Positions 14,735-23,986 of a stretch of DNA of 39,162 bases are shown in pieces (the stretch's first letter is position 1; every line of letters begins with the position of its first letter). This DNA comes from Leptospira sp. (GTDB lineage: Bacteria > Spirochaetota > Leptospiria > Leptospirales > Leptospiraceae). The stretch covers positions 1-39,162 of the forward strand of contig JAPZRK010000110.1 of NCBI GenBank assembly GCA_027531445.1, in the 5' to 3' direction. The translations under genes and the position numbers were made by a program. A model generated the notes under the pieces. The model had not been told where the DNA came from and did no database searches. It saw only the letters and a list, made by a program, of their open reading frames with translations.

Positions 14735-15770
14735 CTTTAAACATCGGCTTTTTGCTACCATTTCAATCATCTTCTTCTTATCTTTTTCCAGTCTCAGCGC
14801 CTCTGGTGCAGACTCGGAAGAGTCATTTGATTTCAGTGAAGTTATGGCACACCACTTGGGTGATGCGCCCATTTTTCCTTTGAACTTTGGTGGCACCAAG
14901 GTCTTTGAAGGCGAAACAGGTTTTGATGCGGAACATTACGATGTCTTTGATGACCATGGGAAACGATACCACTATCTAGGTGGTTTTGACATGCACATCA
15001 CAAAGCGTGTCACGATGATGTGGATCGCATCTTTCTTTCTTTTCCTGATCTTTATCCCAGCGGCAAATTTAATCTCAAAAGATCCTAAAAAAGTCGGCAA
15101 TAAATTCGCTTCCTGTGTTGAGGCATTTGTTACTTACTTAAAAGAAAATGTGGTCGATTCCTCTTTAGACCACCATGGTCATTCATACTATCATTACATC
15201 CTCAGTTTGTTTTTCTTTATCCTTTTCTGTAACCTATTTGGGCTGATTCCTTCTCTTGGTGAGTTGACCGTGGCTGGATCGGATCTTTTGGTTTCATTGG
15301 GAGTAGTTTCAGAGACTCCACATGCCCTTCACACATTTGGAGAGATCTGGTCAGGCATCACCCCGACGGGTGACATTGGCGTCACACTTGCACTTGCTTC
15401 CTTAACCCTTCTTATCATCTATGCTACTGCCTTCTCTTACCAAGGGATTTCTTTTGTGGCTCATGCGGTTCCGAAGGGAGTTCCTCTCCCTCTTTGGCCC
15501 CTCATGTGGGTCCTTGAATTCGTGGTCACACACATTGCGCGATCTTTTGCGCTCACGATGAGATTACTTGCCAATATGACTGCAGGTCACGTAATGATCT
15601 TGGCATTGCTAGGTTTTATCTTTATGAGTCAGAGCTATTTTATTGCACCTGTCTCCGTGCTTAGCTCGGTCATGATTTATTTTCTTGAATTGCTTGTTGC
15701 GTTCTTACAAGCATTCATCTTCTCGTTGCTTACTACTGTTTTCATTGGAACAGTAATGCACAGACATTAG
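14724..15770 (+). CDS. atpB: F1Fo ATP synthase subunit a
   Basis: Subunit a forms the proton half-channels next to the c-ring. The essential Arg is in SFALTMRLLANMTAGH (residue 280 counting from GTG 14724). Helices include LFFFILFCNLFGLIPSL and the C-terminal FLQAFIFSLLTTVFIGTVM. The N-terminus has a signal-like hydrophobic segment and then a periplasmic, His-rich stretch (VFDDHGKRYHYLGGFDMHITKR) that lengthens the protein to about 348 residues. The start is uncertain: GTG 14724 has a weak GCGAG upstream, and TTG 14709 would add five residues. Either overlaps the preceding gene. Confidence 0.93.
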   Translation: MENNFKHRLFATISIIFFLSFSSLSASGADSEESFDFSEVMAHHLGDAPIFPLNFGGTKVFEGETGFDAEHYDVFDDHGKRYHYLGGFDMHITKRVTMMWIASFFLFLIFIPAANLISKDPKKVGNKFASCVEAFVTYLKENVVDSSLDHHGHSYYHYILSLFFFILFCNLFGLIPSLGELTVAGSDLLVSLGVVSETPHALHTFGEIWSGITPTGDIGVTLALASLTLLIIYATAFSYQGISFVAHAVPKGVPLPLWPLMWVLEFVVTHIARSFALTMRLLANMTAGHVMILALLGFIFMSQSYFIAPVSVLSSVMIYFLELLVAFLQAFIFSLLTTVFIGTVMHRH

Positions 15771-15819
15771 ATTTTGGTTTTATTTATATTATAAAACACA
15801 TAGGAGTGAAACGAAAAAC

Positions 15820-16116
15820 ATGGAATTCGGATTAGGATACATCGGAGTAGGACTCGCGGCTGGCCTTGCATTACTAGGCGCAGGCATTGGTATTGGTAGA
15901 ATTGGTGGATCAGTTGCAGAAAGCATCAGCCGCCAACCAGAAGCGGCAGGAAAGATCCAACTCGTACTTTACGTTGCAGCGGGTATGATCGAAGGTGCAG
16001 CTCTTTTCGCAGTAGTGATTGCGCTTCTCATCGCACTTAAACTCAACGGCTCAATTGACAAAACAATTGGTGCTGGTGCAGCACCTGCAGCCACTAACGT
16101 AGAACAAGGAAAATAG
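15820..16116 (+). CDS. atpE: F1Fo ATP synthase subunit c
   Basis: The 98-residue proteolipid has two helices, with the glycine-rich GAGIGIGRIGG in helix 1, the polar loop SRQPEA, and the ion-binding Glu58 in helix 2 (GMIEGAALF). Helix 1 lacks the Gln, and the residue after Glu58 is Gly rather than Ser or Thr, so the site looks proton-coupled rather than sodium-coupled (inference). A C-terminal tail of about 20 residues (GAGAAPAATNVEQGK) is longer than usual. AGGAG precedes the ATG. Confidence 0.95.
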   Translation: MEFGLGYIGVGLAAGLALLGAGIGIGRIGGSVAESISRQPEAAGKIQLVLYVAAGMIEGAALFAVVIALLIALKLNGSIDKTIGAGAAPAATNVEQGK

Positions 16117-16118
16117 TC

Positions 16119-16643
16119 TTGGTACTCCTTCCGGCTTCAGGCTTCAATTTGCTAAAAGTCAATCCGGGTCTAGTTGTCTGGACCCTGGTCACTTTCTCTA
16201 TTGTTGTCCTCATCCTCAAAAAGTTTGCCTGGGATAAGATTCTTCATGCCCTTGAAGAGCGTTCTTCAGGGATTCAAGGGGATATTGACAAAGCTGAGGC
16301 CCTACGCAAAGAAGCAGAAAAGTCCCTAAAAGATTATCAGGATAAGTTACGCGGTGCCATCGATGAAGCACACACGATCATCGAAGAAGCGAAACGTGAT
16401 GCTGGTGTTCTCCGTCACAAAATGATGGAAGACACGAACAATGACATCAAACATACGAAAGAGCAGGCAGTCCGCGAAATCGAACTTGCGAAAAGCAAAG
16501 CACTTTCGGAAATGCAACAGCAAATTGTAGAGATGTCCGTGCTCATCGCTAGCGAAATTCTGGAAAAGCAGCTTAAGAAAGAAGATTACTCCTCCTTCAT
16601 TGAGAAAGAAATTTCAAAGTTAGAAAAACTTAAAGTAAAATGA
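16119..16643 (+). CDS. atpF: F1Fo ATP synthase subunit b
   Basis: The 174-residue subunit has one N-terminal membrane helix (LVVWTLVTFSIVVLILKKFAW) followed by a long charged helix, as expected of the peripheral stalk. It starts with TTG 16119, two bases after the atpE stop, with AAGGA eight bases upstream. Its stop overlaps the start of atpH as ATGA, indicating coupling. Confidence 0.93.
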   Translation: MVLLPASGFNLLKVNPGLVVWTLVTFSIVVLILKKFAWDKILHALEERSSGIQGDIDKAEALRKEAEKSLKDYQDKLRGAIDEAHTIIEEAKRDAGVLRHKMMEDTNNDIKHTKEQAVREIELAKSKALSEMQQQIVEMSVLIASEILEKQLKKEDYSSFIEKEISKLEKLKVK

Positions 16644-17209
16644 GCCTAAGTAAAGTTCCAAAGGTTTACGCCACTGCTCTTCTTGAGTTAGCGATTGATG
16701 CTAACTCAGTGGAGGCGACAGAAGATGAATTAACACAAATTGTGGAAACGTTCTCTTCTGACGAATCAATTCGCCATTATTTTCTTTCTCCGGTTGTGAA
16801 TCCGATTGATAAAGAAAAAGCCGCATACAAGGCATTAAGCGGTAGAGCGTCCGAAATTGTTGCCAATTTTGTCTCTCTTGTGGTTAGAAAAAACAGGTAT
16901 CTGTTTCTGCCAGATATCGTTGAAGCATTCTGTGCCGGTGTGGATCAATTAAAGAATCGAAGTTCCCTTAGAATCATATCCAAGGATCCGCTTTCTTCAG
17001 AACAAAAAGAAAAAATCATCGGATCGCTCACTGCCAATTTTAAACGCGAATTTCGCGTTCATGAGAGTTTAGATTCCCGTTTACTCGGTGGATTTAGACT
17101 GTTCGTAGATGATTATTTAATCGATGCCTCTATCCGTTATAAACTAGACGGAATGGAAGAGGCACTCCTCCAAAAGAAAATCCCTGTCGGAGCAATGTAT
17201 GAAAATTAA
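16640..17209 (+). CDS. atpH: F1Fo ATP synthase subunit delta
   Basis: The 189-residue protein joins the peripheral stalk to the top of F1. The N-terminal helical domain begins VPKVYATALLELAI, and the C-terminal part has LDSRLLGGFRLFVDDYLIDASIRYKL, the delta/OSCP signature region. It overlaps atpF by four bases and atpA by eleven, so it lies inside a coupled operon. Confidence 0.93.
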   Translation: MSLSKVPKVYATALLELAIDANSVEATEDELTQIVETFSSDESIRHYFLSPVVNPIDKEKAAYKALSGRASEIVANFVSLVVRKNRYLFLPDIVEAFCAGVDQLKNRSSLRIISKDPLSSEQKEKIIGSLTANFKREFRVHESLDSRLLGGFRLFVDDYLIDASIRYKLDGMEEALLQKKIPVGAMYEN

Positions 17210-18713
17210 AACAGACGAAGTAACATCGGTACTCAAACAAGAAATAAAGAACTTTAACAAAGACCTTAAAGTTGACGAAGTAGGATCAGTGCTCGAAGTC
17301 GGGGACGGGATTGCCAGAGTTTACGGTCTTAGTAACGTAATGGCAGGAGAGCTCGTTGAATTCCAAAACGGAGTTCGCGGACAAGCCTTCAACTTAGAGG
17401 AAAACTCAGTAGGGGTTGTTATTTTCGGTGATTATACAAGAATTCAAGAAGGTTTTAGCGTTAAACGCGTTGGTAAAATCTTCGAAGTCCCAGTAGGACC
17501 AGAACTCCTCGGTAGAGTTGTCAATCCTCTCGGCGAGCCTCTCGACGGCAAAGGCCCGTTAAATGCAAAAAAAATGCGACCAGTTGAGTCTCCAGCTCCT
17601 GGGATTGCGATGAGAAAGTCGGTACATGAACCAATGCAAACAGGAATCAAAGCGATCGACGCGATGATTCCAGTAGGTCGTGGACAAAGAGAGCTCATCA
17701 TCGGTGACCGAGGAACGGGAAAGTCATCTATCGCCATTGATACCATTATCAACCAAAAGGGCAAAGACGTCATTTGTGTATACGTAGCGATTGGCCAAAA
17801 AGAATCTACTGTTGCCTCCACTGTTGAAATGTTACGCGAAAAAGGTGCTCTTGCTTACACGATCGTAGTAACTGCGAGTGCTTCGGAACCAGCTCCGCTT
17901 CTTTTCATTGCACCTTACTCTGGTGCTTCGATGGCAGAATACTTTATGTATGATGAAGGAAAGGCGACTCTCATCGTTTATGATGACCTTTCCAAGCAAG
18001 CAGTTGCTTATCGCCAAATGTGTCTCCTTCTTCGTCGTCCTCCTGGCCGTGAGGCTTATCCTGGGGACGTATTCTACCTTCACTCACGCCTCCTTGAAAG
18101 AGCGGCTAAGTTAGATGATAAATACGGTGGTGGGTCCATGACTGCGCTTCCAATCATTGAAACTCAAGAAGGTGAGGTTTCGGCTTACATTCCTACCAAC
18201 GTGATTTCGATTACAGATGGTCAGATCTATCTACAATCAAACCTCTTTGCTTCTGGTCTTAGGCCAGCAGTTGACGTAGGGATTTCCGTATCTCGCGTGG
18301 GTTCTGCAGCGCAAATCAAAGCCATGAAAAAAGTTGCTGGAACTCTAAAGTCCGACTTATCACAGTTCCGTGATCTAGAGGCTTTTGCACAATTAGGATC
18401 CGAACTAGACGCAGTAACACAATCTCAGTTAGATCGCGGTTACCGCATTCTGGAAATATTAAAGCAGCCTAACAATTCACCAAGCCCAGTGGAAGAACAA
18501 GTAATCTCCATTTTTGCGGTAACGAAAGGTTTTGTTGACCAGATCCCAGTTCCACAAGTAAGAGAATTTGAAAAATTCTTAATTCAGACGATTCGGGAAC
18601 AACACCCGGAAATTTTGGAAGAAATCCGAACTGCCAAAGAGATTAAAGCAGAAGCAGCAGTTCAAAAAACGGTGAAGTCCATCGTTGAACATTTTCTTAG
18701 CAAAAATCGGTAA
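17199..18713 (+). CDS. atpA: F1Fo ATP synthase subunit alpha
   Basis: The 504-residue non-catalytic nucleotide-binding subunit is full length. The P-loop GDRGTGKSS is at 169-177, the family signature region with GISVSRVGSAAQ is intact, and the N-terminal beta-barrel and C-terminal helical domains are present. The start overlaps the atpH end by eleven bases. Confidence 0.97.
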   Translation: MKIKTDEVTSVLKQEIKNFNKDLKVDEVGSVLEVGDGIARVYGLSNVMAGELVEFQNGVRGQAFNLEENSVGVVIFGDYTRIQEGFSVKRVGKIFEVPVGPELLGRVVNPLGEPLDGKGPLNAKKMRPVESPAPGIAMRKSVHEPMQTGIKAIDAMIPVGRGQRELIIGDRGTGKSSIAIDTIINQKGKDVICVYVAIGQKESTVASTVEMLREKGALAYTIVVTASASEPAPLLFIAPYSGASMAEYFMYDEGKATLIVYDDLSKQAVAYRQMCLLLRRPPGREAYPGDVFYLHSRLLERAAKLDDKYGGGSMTALPIIETQEGEVSAYIPTNVISITDGQIYLQSNLFASGLRPAVDVGISVSRVGSAAQIKAMKKVAGTLKSDLSQFRDLEAFAQLGSELDAVTQSQLDRGYRILEILKQPNNSPSPVEEQVISIFAVTKGFVDQIPVPQVREFEKFLIQTIREQHPEILEEIRTAKEIKAEAAVQKTVKSIVEHFLSKNR

Positions 18714-18724
18714 GGGGAAAGATC

Positions 18725-19594
18725 TTGGCCACACCGCGTGAGATAAAAAAGAGGATCGATTCTGTTAAAAATACCAGAAAGATCACTCGTACCATGGAGA
18801 TGGTCTCAACAGCAAAGGCGAAGAAGGCGACCAATAAGGTAAACGCTGCGAAACCGTATGCTGATTTGACTAGAGTCCTCGTTTCTTCCTTATCGAATTT
18901 GGCAAGTGTAGTTCAAAGTCCGTATTTGAGAAAGCCGACTAAGATTCGCAAAGTGGCGATTCTTGCGATGACTGCGAATCGTGGGCTTTGTGGTGGTTTT
19001 AATTCCAATATCCTTCGGATGATAAAACATCGCATAGAATTCTACCAATCGCAAGGAATCGAAGTCGAAATTCACGCTGCTGGCAAGAAAGCTATCGGTT
19101 ATTTTAAATTTGCAAAGATTGCGACTAAAAGTAGTTATACGAATCTAGATGATAAAGCTGGTTCAGTTGAAGCAAACAACCTTGCCAATTATTTTATGGA
19201 AAGATTTGCCTCGGAAGAAGTGGATAGGGTCGAAGTGATTTCGACTCATTACTTTTCTGCCGCGAACCAAAAACCAGAAATAACAGCGGTTCTGCCATTG
19301 GAAGTGAAAGTTGATCAGAAAGCAAAGGATGCTGGTCCAGAAGTATTATACGAACCAGATCCGACTACCATTCTGGAAAATTTGCTTCCACTTGTTATCA
19401 GGACTACATTTGTAAAAATATTACTAGAGTCAGTTGCATCAGAACACATTGCACGAAGAATTGCGATGAAAGCTGCAACAGATGCTGCAGGTGAGATGAT
19501 CAAACTACTCACACGCGGATATAACAGAGTGAGACAAGCAAAGATCACTCAAGAAATTTCAGAAATCGTCGGGGGCGCGGAAGCGATCTCTTAA
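18725..19594 (+). CDS. atpG: F1Fo ATP synthase subunit gamma
   Basis: The 289-residue rotor subunit shows the typical N-terminus (REIKKRIDSVKNTRKITRTM), the central Rossmann-like part with NRGLCGGFNSNI, and the C-terminal coil ending in RQAKITQEISEIVGGAEAI. It starts with TTG 18725, 11 bases after the atpA stop, with a GGGGA sequence upstream. It drives the conformational cycle of the beta subunits. Confidence 0.95.
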   Translation: MATPREIKKRIDSVKNTRKITRTMEMVSTAKAKKATNKVNAAKPYADLTRVLVSSLSNLASVVQSPYLRKPTKIRKVAILAMTANRGLCGGFNSNILRMIKHRIEFYQSQGIEVEIHAAGKKAIGYFKFAKIATKSSYTNLDDKAGSVEANNLANYFMERFASEEVDRVEVISTHYFSAANQKPEITAVLPLEVKVDQKAKDAGPEVLYEPDPTTILENLLPLVIRTTFVKILLESVASEHIARRIAMKAATDAAGEMIKLLTRGYNRVRQAKITQEISEIVGGAEAIS

Positions 19595-19616
19595 TTAAGA
19601 TCATTCGGAGTAATTT

Positions 19617-21029
19617 ATGAATACAGGTAAAATCAAACAAATCATTGGATCGGTTTTGGACATCAGCTTCCAAAACGGAAAACTTCCCGAAATCTTTAAT
19701 GCAGTGGAAATCTCTGCAAAAATCAACGGTAAAGATACGAAAATTACGGCAGAAGTACAACAACACATTGGTGATAACACTGTCCGAGCTATCTCACTTC
19801 AATCTACAGACGGTTTAAAGCGGGGATTGGATGTAGTCGATACAGGCGGACCGATTACAGTTCCAGTCGGCGTTAAAACTCTTGGACGTATCTTTAACGT
19901 TCTCGGTGAAGTGATCGATGAAATGGGTGACATGCCAAAAGACATCCAAAGAAAATCCATTCATAGAGAAGCACCAACGTTTGAAGAGTTGAAGCCAAAA
20001 ACAGAGATTTTTGAGACTGGCATCAAGGTCATTGACTTACTTGCTCCTTACATTAAGGGCGGGAAGACAGGACTCTTCGGTGGTGCCGGCGTGGGTAAAA
20101 CAGTACTCATCCAAGAATTAATTAACAACATTGCAAAGCAACACGGTGGTTACTCGGTGTTTGCTGGTGTGGGTGAAAGAACTCGAGAAGGAAATGACCT
20201 TTGGAATGAGATGAAGGAATCGGGTGTAATCGATAAGACTGTACTTTGTTACGGACAGATGAATGAACCACCTGGTGCTCGTCTACGAGTTGCTTTGTCT
20301 GCTCTCACCATGGCGGAAAACTTCCGTGATGAATCAGGTTCCGATATCCTTCTTTTCGTAGATAATATCTTCCGTTTCTCGCAAGCAGGATCGGAGGTAT
20401 CAGCCCTCCTTGGAAGGATGCCATCTGCCGTAGGTTACCAACCAACGCTCTCAACTGAGATGGGTGGCTTACAAGAGAGGATTACCTCCACGACAAGAGG
20501 TTCCATTACTTCTGTGCAAGCGATCTATGTTCCTGCCGACGACTTAACTGACCCGGCTCCTGCAACAGCTTTCACTCACTTGGATGCTACAACCGTTCTT
20601 TCTCGTGCCATCTCGGAAAAAGGAATTTACCCTGCTGTGGATCCACTAGGTTCCACTTCACGAATCATGAACCCTGTGATTCTTGGCGAAGAACATTATT
20701 TTGTCGCCAGAGAAGTTCAGAGAATCCTTCAAAGATACAAAGACTTACAAGATATCATTGCGATTCTTGGTATGGATGAGCTCTCGGAAGACGACAAAAT
20801 CCTAGTAGCACGTGCGAGACGTTTGGAAAAATTCTTATCGCAACCTTTCTCTGTGGCGGAAGTATTTACTGGTCGTCCAGGTAAGTATGTGAAACTAGAA
20901 GATACGATCAGATCTTTCAAAGGTATTGTCGAAGGAAAGTATGATGACCTTCCTGAGCAAGCGTTCTATATGGTCGGCTCTATTGATGAAGTTCTAGAAG
21001 CCGCAAAACAATTAAAAGGTAAGGAATAG
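19617..21029 (+). CDS. atpD: F1Fo ATP synthase subunit beta
   Basis: The 470-residue catalytic subunit has the P-loop GGAGVGKT at 155-162, GERTREGNDL with the catalytic glutamate, the Walker B segment ILLFVDNIFRFSQAG and the signature PAVDPLGSTSR. GGAG lies upstream of the ATG. All key residues are present, so the enzyme should be active. Confidence 0.97.
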   Translation: MNTGKIKQIIGSVLDISFQNGKLPEIFNAVEISAKINGKDTKITAEVQQHIGDNTVRAISLQSTDGLKRGLDVVDTGGPITVPVGVKTLGRIFNVLGEVIDEMGDMPKDIQRKSIHREAPTFEELKPKTEIFETGIKVIDLLAPYIKGGKTGLFGGAGVGKTVLIQELINNIAKQHGGYSVFAGVGERTREGNDLWNEMKESGVIDKTVLCYGQMNEPPGARLRVALSALTMAENFRDESGSDILLFVDNIFRFSQAGSEVSALLGRMPSAVGYQPTLSTEMGGLQERITSTTRGSITSVQAIYVPADDLTDPAPATAFTHLDATTVLSRAISEKGIYPAVDPLGSTSRIMNPVILGEEHYFVAREVQRILQRYKDLQDIIAILGMDELSEDDKILVARARRLEKFLSQPFSVAEVFTGRPGKYVKLEDTIRSFKGIVEGKYDDLPEQAFYMVGSIDEVLEAAKQLKGKE

Positions 21030-21041
21030 GGTTTTTGTCCC

Positions 21042-21422
21042 ATGGATAAGAATCTATCACTCACTGTTATTTCTCCAGATCGTATCCTTTATCAAGGCAC
21101 GGCAGAATCGGTGATTCTGCCAGGTGTTGTTGGTTATTTTGGTGTTTTGCCTGGACATGCTACGCTCGTGTCTCAGTTAGATGTGGGACTGATTAAATTG
21201 CACACTGGTAATAAAGAATTCCGCATTGCAATTGATGGCGGTTTTTGCGAAGTCAAGAACAATGAAATCCGCGTCCTCACGGAAGGCGGGGATTCTGAGG
21301 ACGAAGTGACACATGATCGTGCGGAGGAGATTTTAGCGCAGATTGAAGCCCTACCAGCATCAAAAGAACGAGAAAATTCATTAAAGAAAGCAAAAGTTCG
21401 CATTTTACTCCACCAACGTTAA
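21042..21422 (+). CDS. atpC: F1Fo ATP synthase subunit epsilon
   Basis: The 126-residue protein starts with the usual beta-sandwich (LSLTVISPDRILYQGTAESVILPGVVGYFGVLPGHA) and ends with a short helical hairpin. It is the last ATP synthase gene. No terminator follows it: the T-run after its stop precedes, rather than follows, a hairpin, and the SLBB gene begins about 30 bases on, so read-through is likely. Confidence 0.93.
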   Translation: MDKNLSLTVISPDRILYQGTAESVILPGVVGYFGVLPGHATLVSQLDVGLIKLHTGNKEFRIAIDGGFCEVKNNEIRVLTEGGDSEDEVTHDRAEEILAQIEALPASKERENSLKKAKVRILLHQR

Positions 21423-21450
21423 TTTTTTTCCCCTCTACTTGCCGAAAATA

Positions 21451-21768
21451 ATGGAGAGGGGGACCATTCCTTTGAAACTAAAGACAATCAGCATTCTGAG
21501 CCTTACGTTGATCCTAACGTTGTTTGTAATTTATTTAAAGGATCACCCAGAATTAGGCAAAAAAATCTATTCTCCTGAAATGATCCAAGTTAAGATTTCG
21601 GGACCAGTGAAAAATCCAGGTATTTATTTATTGGAGTCGGGATCGACGGGGTTGGATTTAGTTGAGAAAGCGGGAGGGTATTTACCCGAAGCGGCTAATT
21701 CTTTTAAGGCAATTGACCTCGATCGACTGTTAGTTGATGGTCAAGCTGTAGATTTAGGGAAACGGTAA
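21451..21768 (+). CDS. Membrane-anchored SLBB-domain protein
   Basis: The protein of about 105 residues has one N-terminal membrane helix (ISILSLTLILTLFVIYL) and a single SLBB-like domain: VKISGPVKNPGIYLLESG, then LVEKAGGYLPEAA. SLBB domains bind ligands or polymers in export and DNA-uptake proteins; this one resembles the N-terminal part of ComEA-like proteins without the DNA-binding helix-hairpin-helix. The start is unclear. ATG 21451 has no ribosome site, while TTG 21472 in the same frame has GAGGGGG nine bases before it. A CCCCTCT/AGAGGGG stem (21430-21436 with 21455-21461) would hide that site. Expected location is the periplasmic face of the inner membrane. Confidence 0.65.
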   Translation: MERGTIPLKLKTISILSLTLILTLFVIYLKDHPELGKKIYSPEMIQVKISGPVKNPGIYLLESGSTGLDLVEKAGGYLPEAANSFKAIDLDRLLVDGQAVDLGKR

Positions 21769-21777
21769 TCGTAGCGA

Positions 21778-23985
21778 ATGGCGGATCAGGAAAATAACAA
21801 TAAAGAAGAGTTAGAGGACAGCGAGCCGATATTGGACGAAGAAGCGTTCTCTCTCGATCTTGATGATTTCGACTTGGGTGATGATGATCTTGAAGAATCT
21901 CCTGGTATCGAACCACCATCGTTAGATGATGTTTCGAGTTTCGATGATGACGATTCGATAGGGAATTTAGTTTTGTCGACGTCTGATGGAGATGATGAAG
22001 ACCTCTTAGATATTGATCTTGATTCTGACTTAAATCTACTTGGGGAAGAAGACCCTACACATACCGACGAACATGATACAGATTTTTTTGAAAATGACGA
22101 CACGATTCAATCCTCTTCTCGTACAATTGATGAAGAAGACCTTGAATTAGAGTTTGATGATGATATTATTGATCTAGATCAGGAGATCGAAGCCATCTTA
22201 AATGGCGAAGATGGGATCCTTTCTAGCAAAGCTAAAACCAAACAGACACAATTACCTAAAGATCCAAACTTCGATACAGATGAAGAAGATGAGGGACCAA
22301 TTGCCCTCTCGATGGAAGAACTAGCAAACATTACTGGTGGTCTAGACGACTTTGAATCATCAGAGGATTCAGAAGGTGTGAGCGAGTCTTTTGATTCCGA
22401 AACGCACGACCTTGAAGAATTTGAAGAAGTTCTTTTGCCCGATAATGATGAGCTAGAATCGGAATTACCTTCGTTTGACGAAGAGGATGATAGCGAAAAT
22501 TTAGAATCTACACTTTCACCCGAACATTCGGATATGGATCTGGAATTAGACTTAGATGAATCCGAAGTCGACACAAAACTAGGGTTTAACGAACAAGGTC
22601 AGCCAGACCTAGACTTAGAAGATGATGAAGAGCCACATGACGATTCGTTTAAACCTCTTCGTGACCCAGAAGAAGAAGAGTTATTTGGTTCGGCCAAAGA
22701 AGATGAAAATCTAACACTTTCTGATGATGAGCTAGGCAATATTTTAGGCTCCGATAGTGAAAGTCTAGAAGAGTCCCTTGCGAATGAAGATGAATTTTTC
22801 CAAACAGAGGAAGTTCCTGAGATTGAAGAAGATGACGGTCCGATTACTCTTTCCATGGAAGAATTGGAGAACATTGGGGCCGACTCCGAAGAAGCTGATA
22901 CACCTAAGTTAAATATTTTAGACGAAGAATTGGAAGATGAGACAATCACTCTGAGTCCAGATGAGCTCGGAGATATCATTTCCGGCGGTGAAACAGAAGA
23001 TGAAAATGAGGAAGAATCATTAGACTCAATTGGAGATATTGAGACAGAGGAAGAAGAGGAAGCATCATTCGATGTGTTCGGTGATGAAACCGAAGAGGAC
23101 TCTGAAGAAGATTCTGAACTAGAATCTGAACTAGAAACTGATCATGATTTTGATTTTGAACCAGATGGCGTAGACGAAACAACCTCTGAACCAAGCTCCG
23201 GACTGGAAGGAGAAATTGAAGAGGACGAGGGACCGCTTGCACTTTCTATGGAAGAACTTGAATCCATTGCTGAAGATGCAGAAGAGTCCTCGGACGAAGA
23301 ACTTGTTGATAGCCTTGACCGAGCTCCATTACCTTATGAAGAAGACTCTGAAAAAAGCGATACTTTAGAAGAAGATTTAGAAGATGAATCCATCGCACTT
23401 TCGATGGAAGAGCTAGAGAACATTACCGGAAGTGATGAGGAGACGGTTGAACCTGAAGTAGAACCTGTAGTAGACGAAGTAGAAACAGTCACAGGTGACA
23501 ATATCGATGATTTGATTGGAGATGAGATTCCTGGTGAAGGATTAGAAGATATTTCTGATCTGCCAATGGAAGAACCTGTTGTTGATTTTAGTATCGGTGA
23601 TAAGGCAGACTTAGTAGAATCTGAAGATTTAGTAGAGTTTGGTGATGAGAATACAAAACATGACCTACCAACACCAACATTAGGTAACGATGATAGCCCT
23701 GGAATCGATATTGATTTAGACGAATATGCTCCAGAAGGTAAGTTATCTCCACTAGAAGAACTTAGAGCAACGCAAAGCCCTACAATGGAAGACAAACCAT
23801 TGAATGAAGTTGCAGAAGATGCTCTCGGCGAAGCAGGATCTGAACTAACAGTAACAGATAGAAAGAAAGTTTTGGGTTATCTTGATAATTTGTTGGGTAA
23901 TTTACCCGACGATGTTATCAAGGAATTTTCAAAGTCGCAATACTTTGATCTTTATAAAAAGCTCATGAAAGAATTGGGGTTATGA
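21778..23985 (+). CDS. Highly acidic repeat protein of unknown function
   Basis: The 735-residue protein is dominated by Asp, Glu, Ser and Leu and must have a very low isoelectric point. It has no signal peptide or membrane helix. Six copies of a degenerate motif, roughly ED(E/D)-x-x-(I/L)(T/A)LS-x-(E/D)EL-x-x-I, are spaced along it. The last 45 residues are different: TDRKKVLGYLDNLLGNLPDD followed by VIKEFSKSQYFDLYKKLMKELGL, a compact amphipathic helical domain. The long middle is probably disordered, with short helical docking motifs and a folded C-terminal domain. I do not recognise a function. ATG 21778 lies 9 bases after the SLBB stop; the next gene starts one base after this stop. Confidence 0.8.
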   Translation: MADQENNNKEELEDSEPILDEEAFSLDLDDFDLGDDDLEESPGIEPPSLDDVSSFDDDDSIGNLVLSTSDGDDEDLLDIDLDSDLNLLGEEDPTHTDEHDTDFFENDDTIQSSSRTIDEEDLELEFDDDIIDLDQEIEAILNGEDGILSSKAKTKQTQLPKDPNFDTDEEDEGPIALSMEELANITGGLDDFESSEDSEGVSESFDSETHDLEEFEEVLLPDNDELESELPSFDEEDDSENLESTLSPEHSDMDLELDLDESEVDTKLGFNEQGQPDLDLEDDEEPHDDSFKPLRDPEEEELFGSAKEDENLTLSDDELGNILGSDSESLEESLANEDEFFQTEEVPEIEEDDGPITLSMEELENIGADSEEADTPKLNILDEELEDETITLSPDELGDIISGGETEDENEEESLDSIGDIETEEEEEASFDVFGDETEEDSEEDSELESELETDHDFDFEPDGVDETTSEPSSGLEGEIEEDEGPLALSMEELESIAEDAEESSDEELVDSLDRAPLPYEEDSEKSDTLEEDLEDESIALSMEELENITGSDEETVEPEVEPVVDEVETVTGDNIDDLIGDEIPGEGLEDISDLPMEEPVVDFSIGDKADLVESEDLVEFGDENTKHDLPTPTLGNDDSPGIDIDLDEYAPEGKLSPLEELRATQSPTMEDKPLNEVAEDALGEAGSELTVTDRKKVLGYLDNLLGNLPDDVIKEFSKSQYFDLYKKLMKELGL
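22285..23436 (+). repeat. Six dispersed LSMEEL-type motif repeats within the acidic protein
   Basis: The motif occurs at residues 170-188 (PIALSMEELANI), 308-326 (NLTLSDDELGNI), 351-369 (PITLSMEELENI), 386-404 (TITLSPDELGDI), 482-500 (PLALSMEELESI) and 535-553 (SIALSMEELENI). All are preceded by an ED-rich tripeptide. Spacing is irregular (17 to 120 residues), so these look like repeated linear motifs rather than tandem domains. Confidence 0.8.
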
Positions 23986-23986
23986 A

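Noticed and set aside
22285..23436. Acidic repeats as a DNA-level tandem repeat
   Set aside because: The copies differ in codons and spacing; the repetition is at protein level only.
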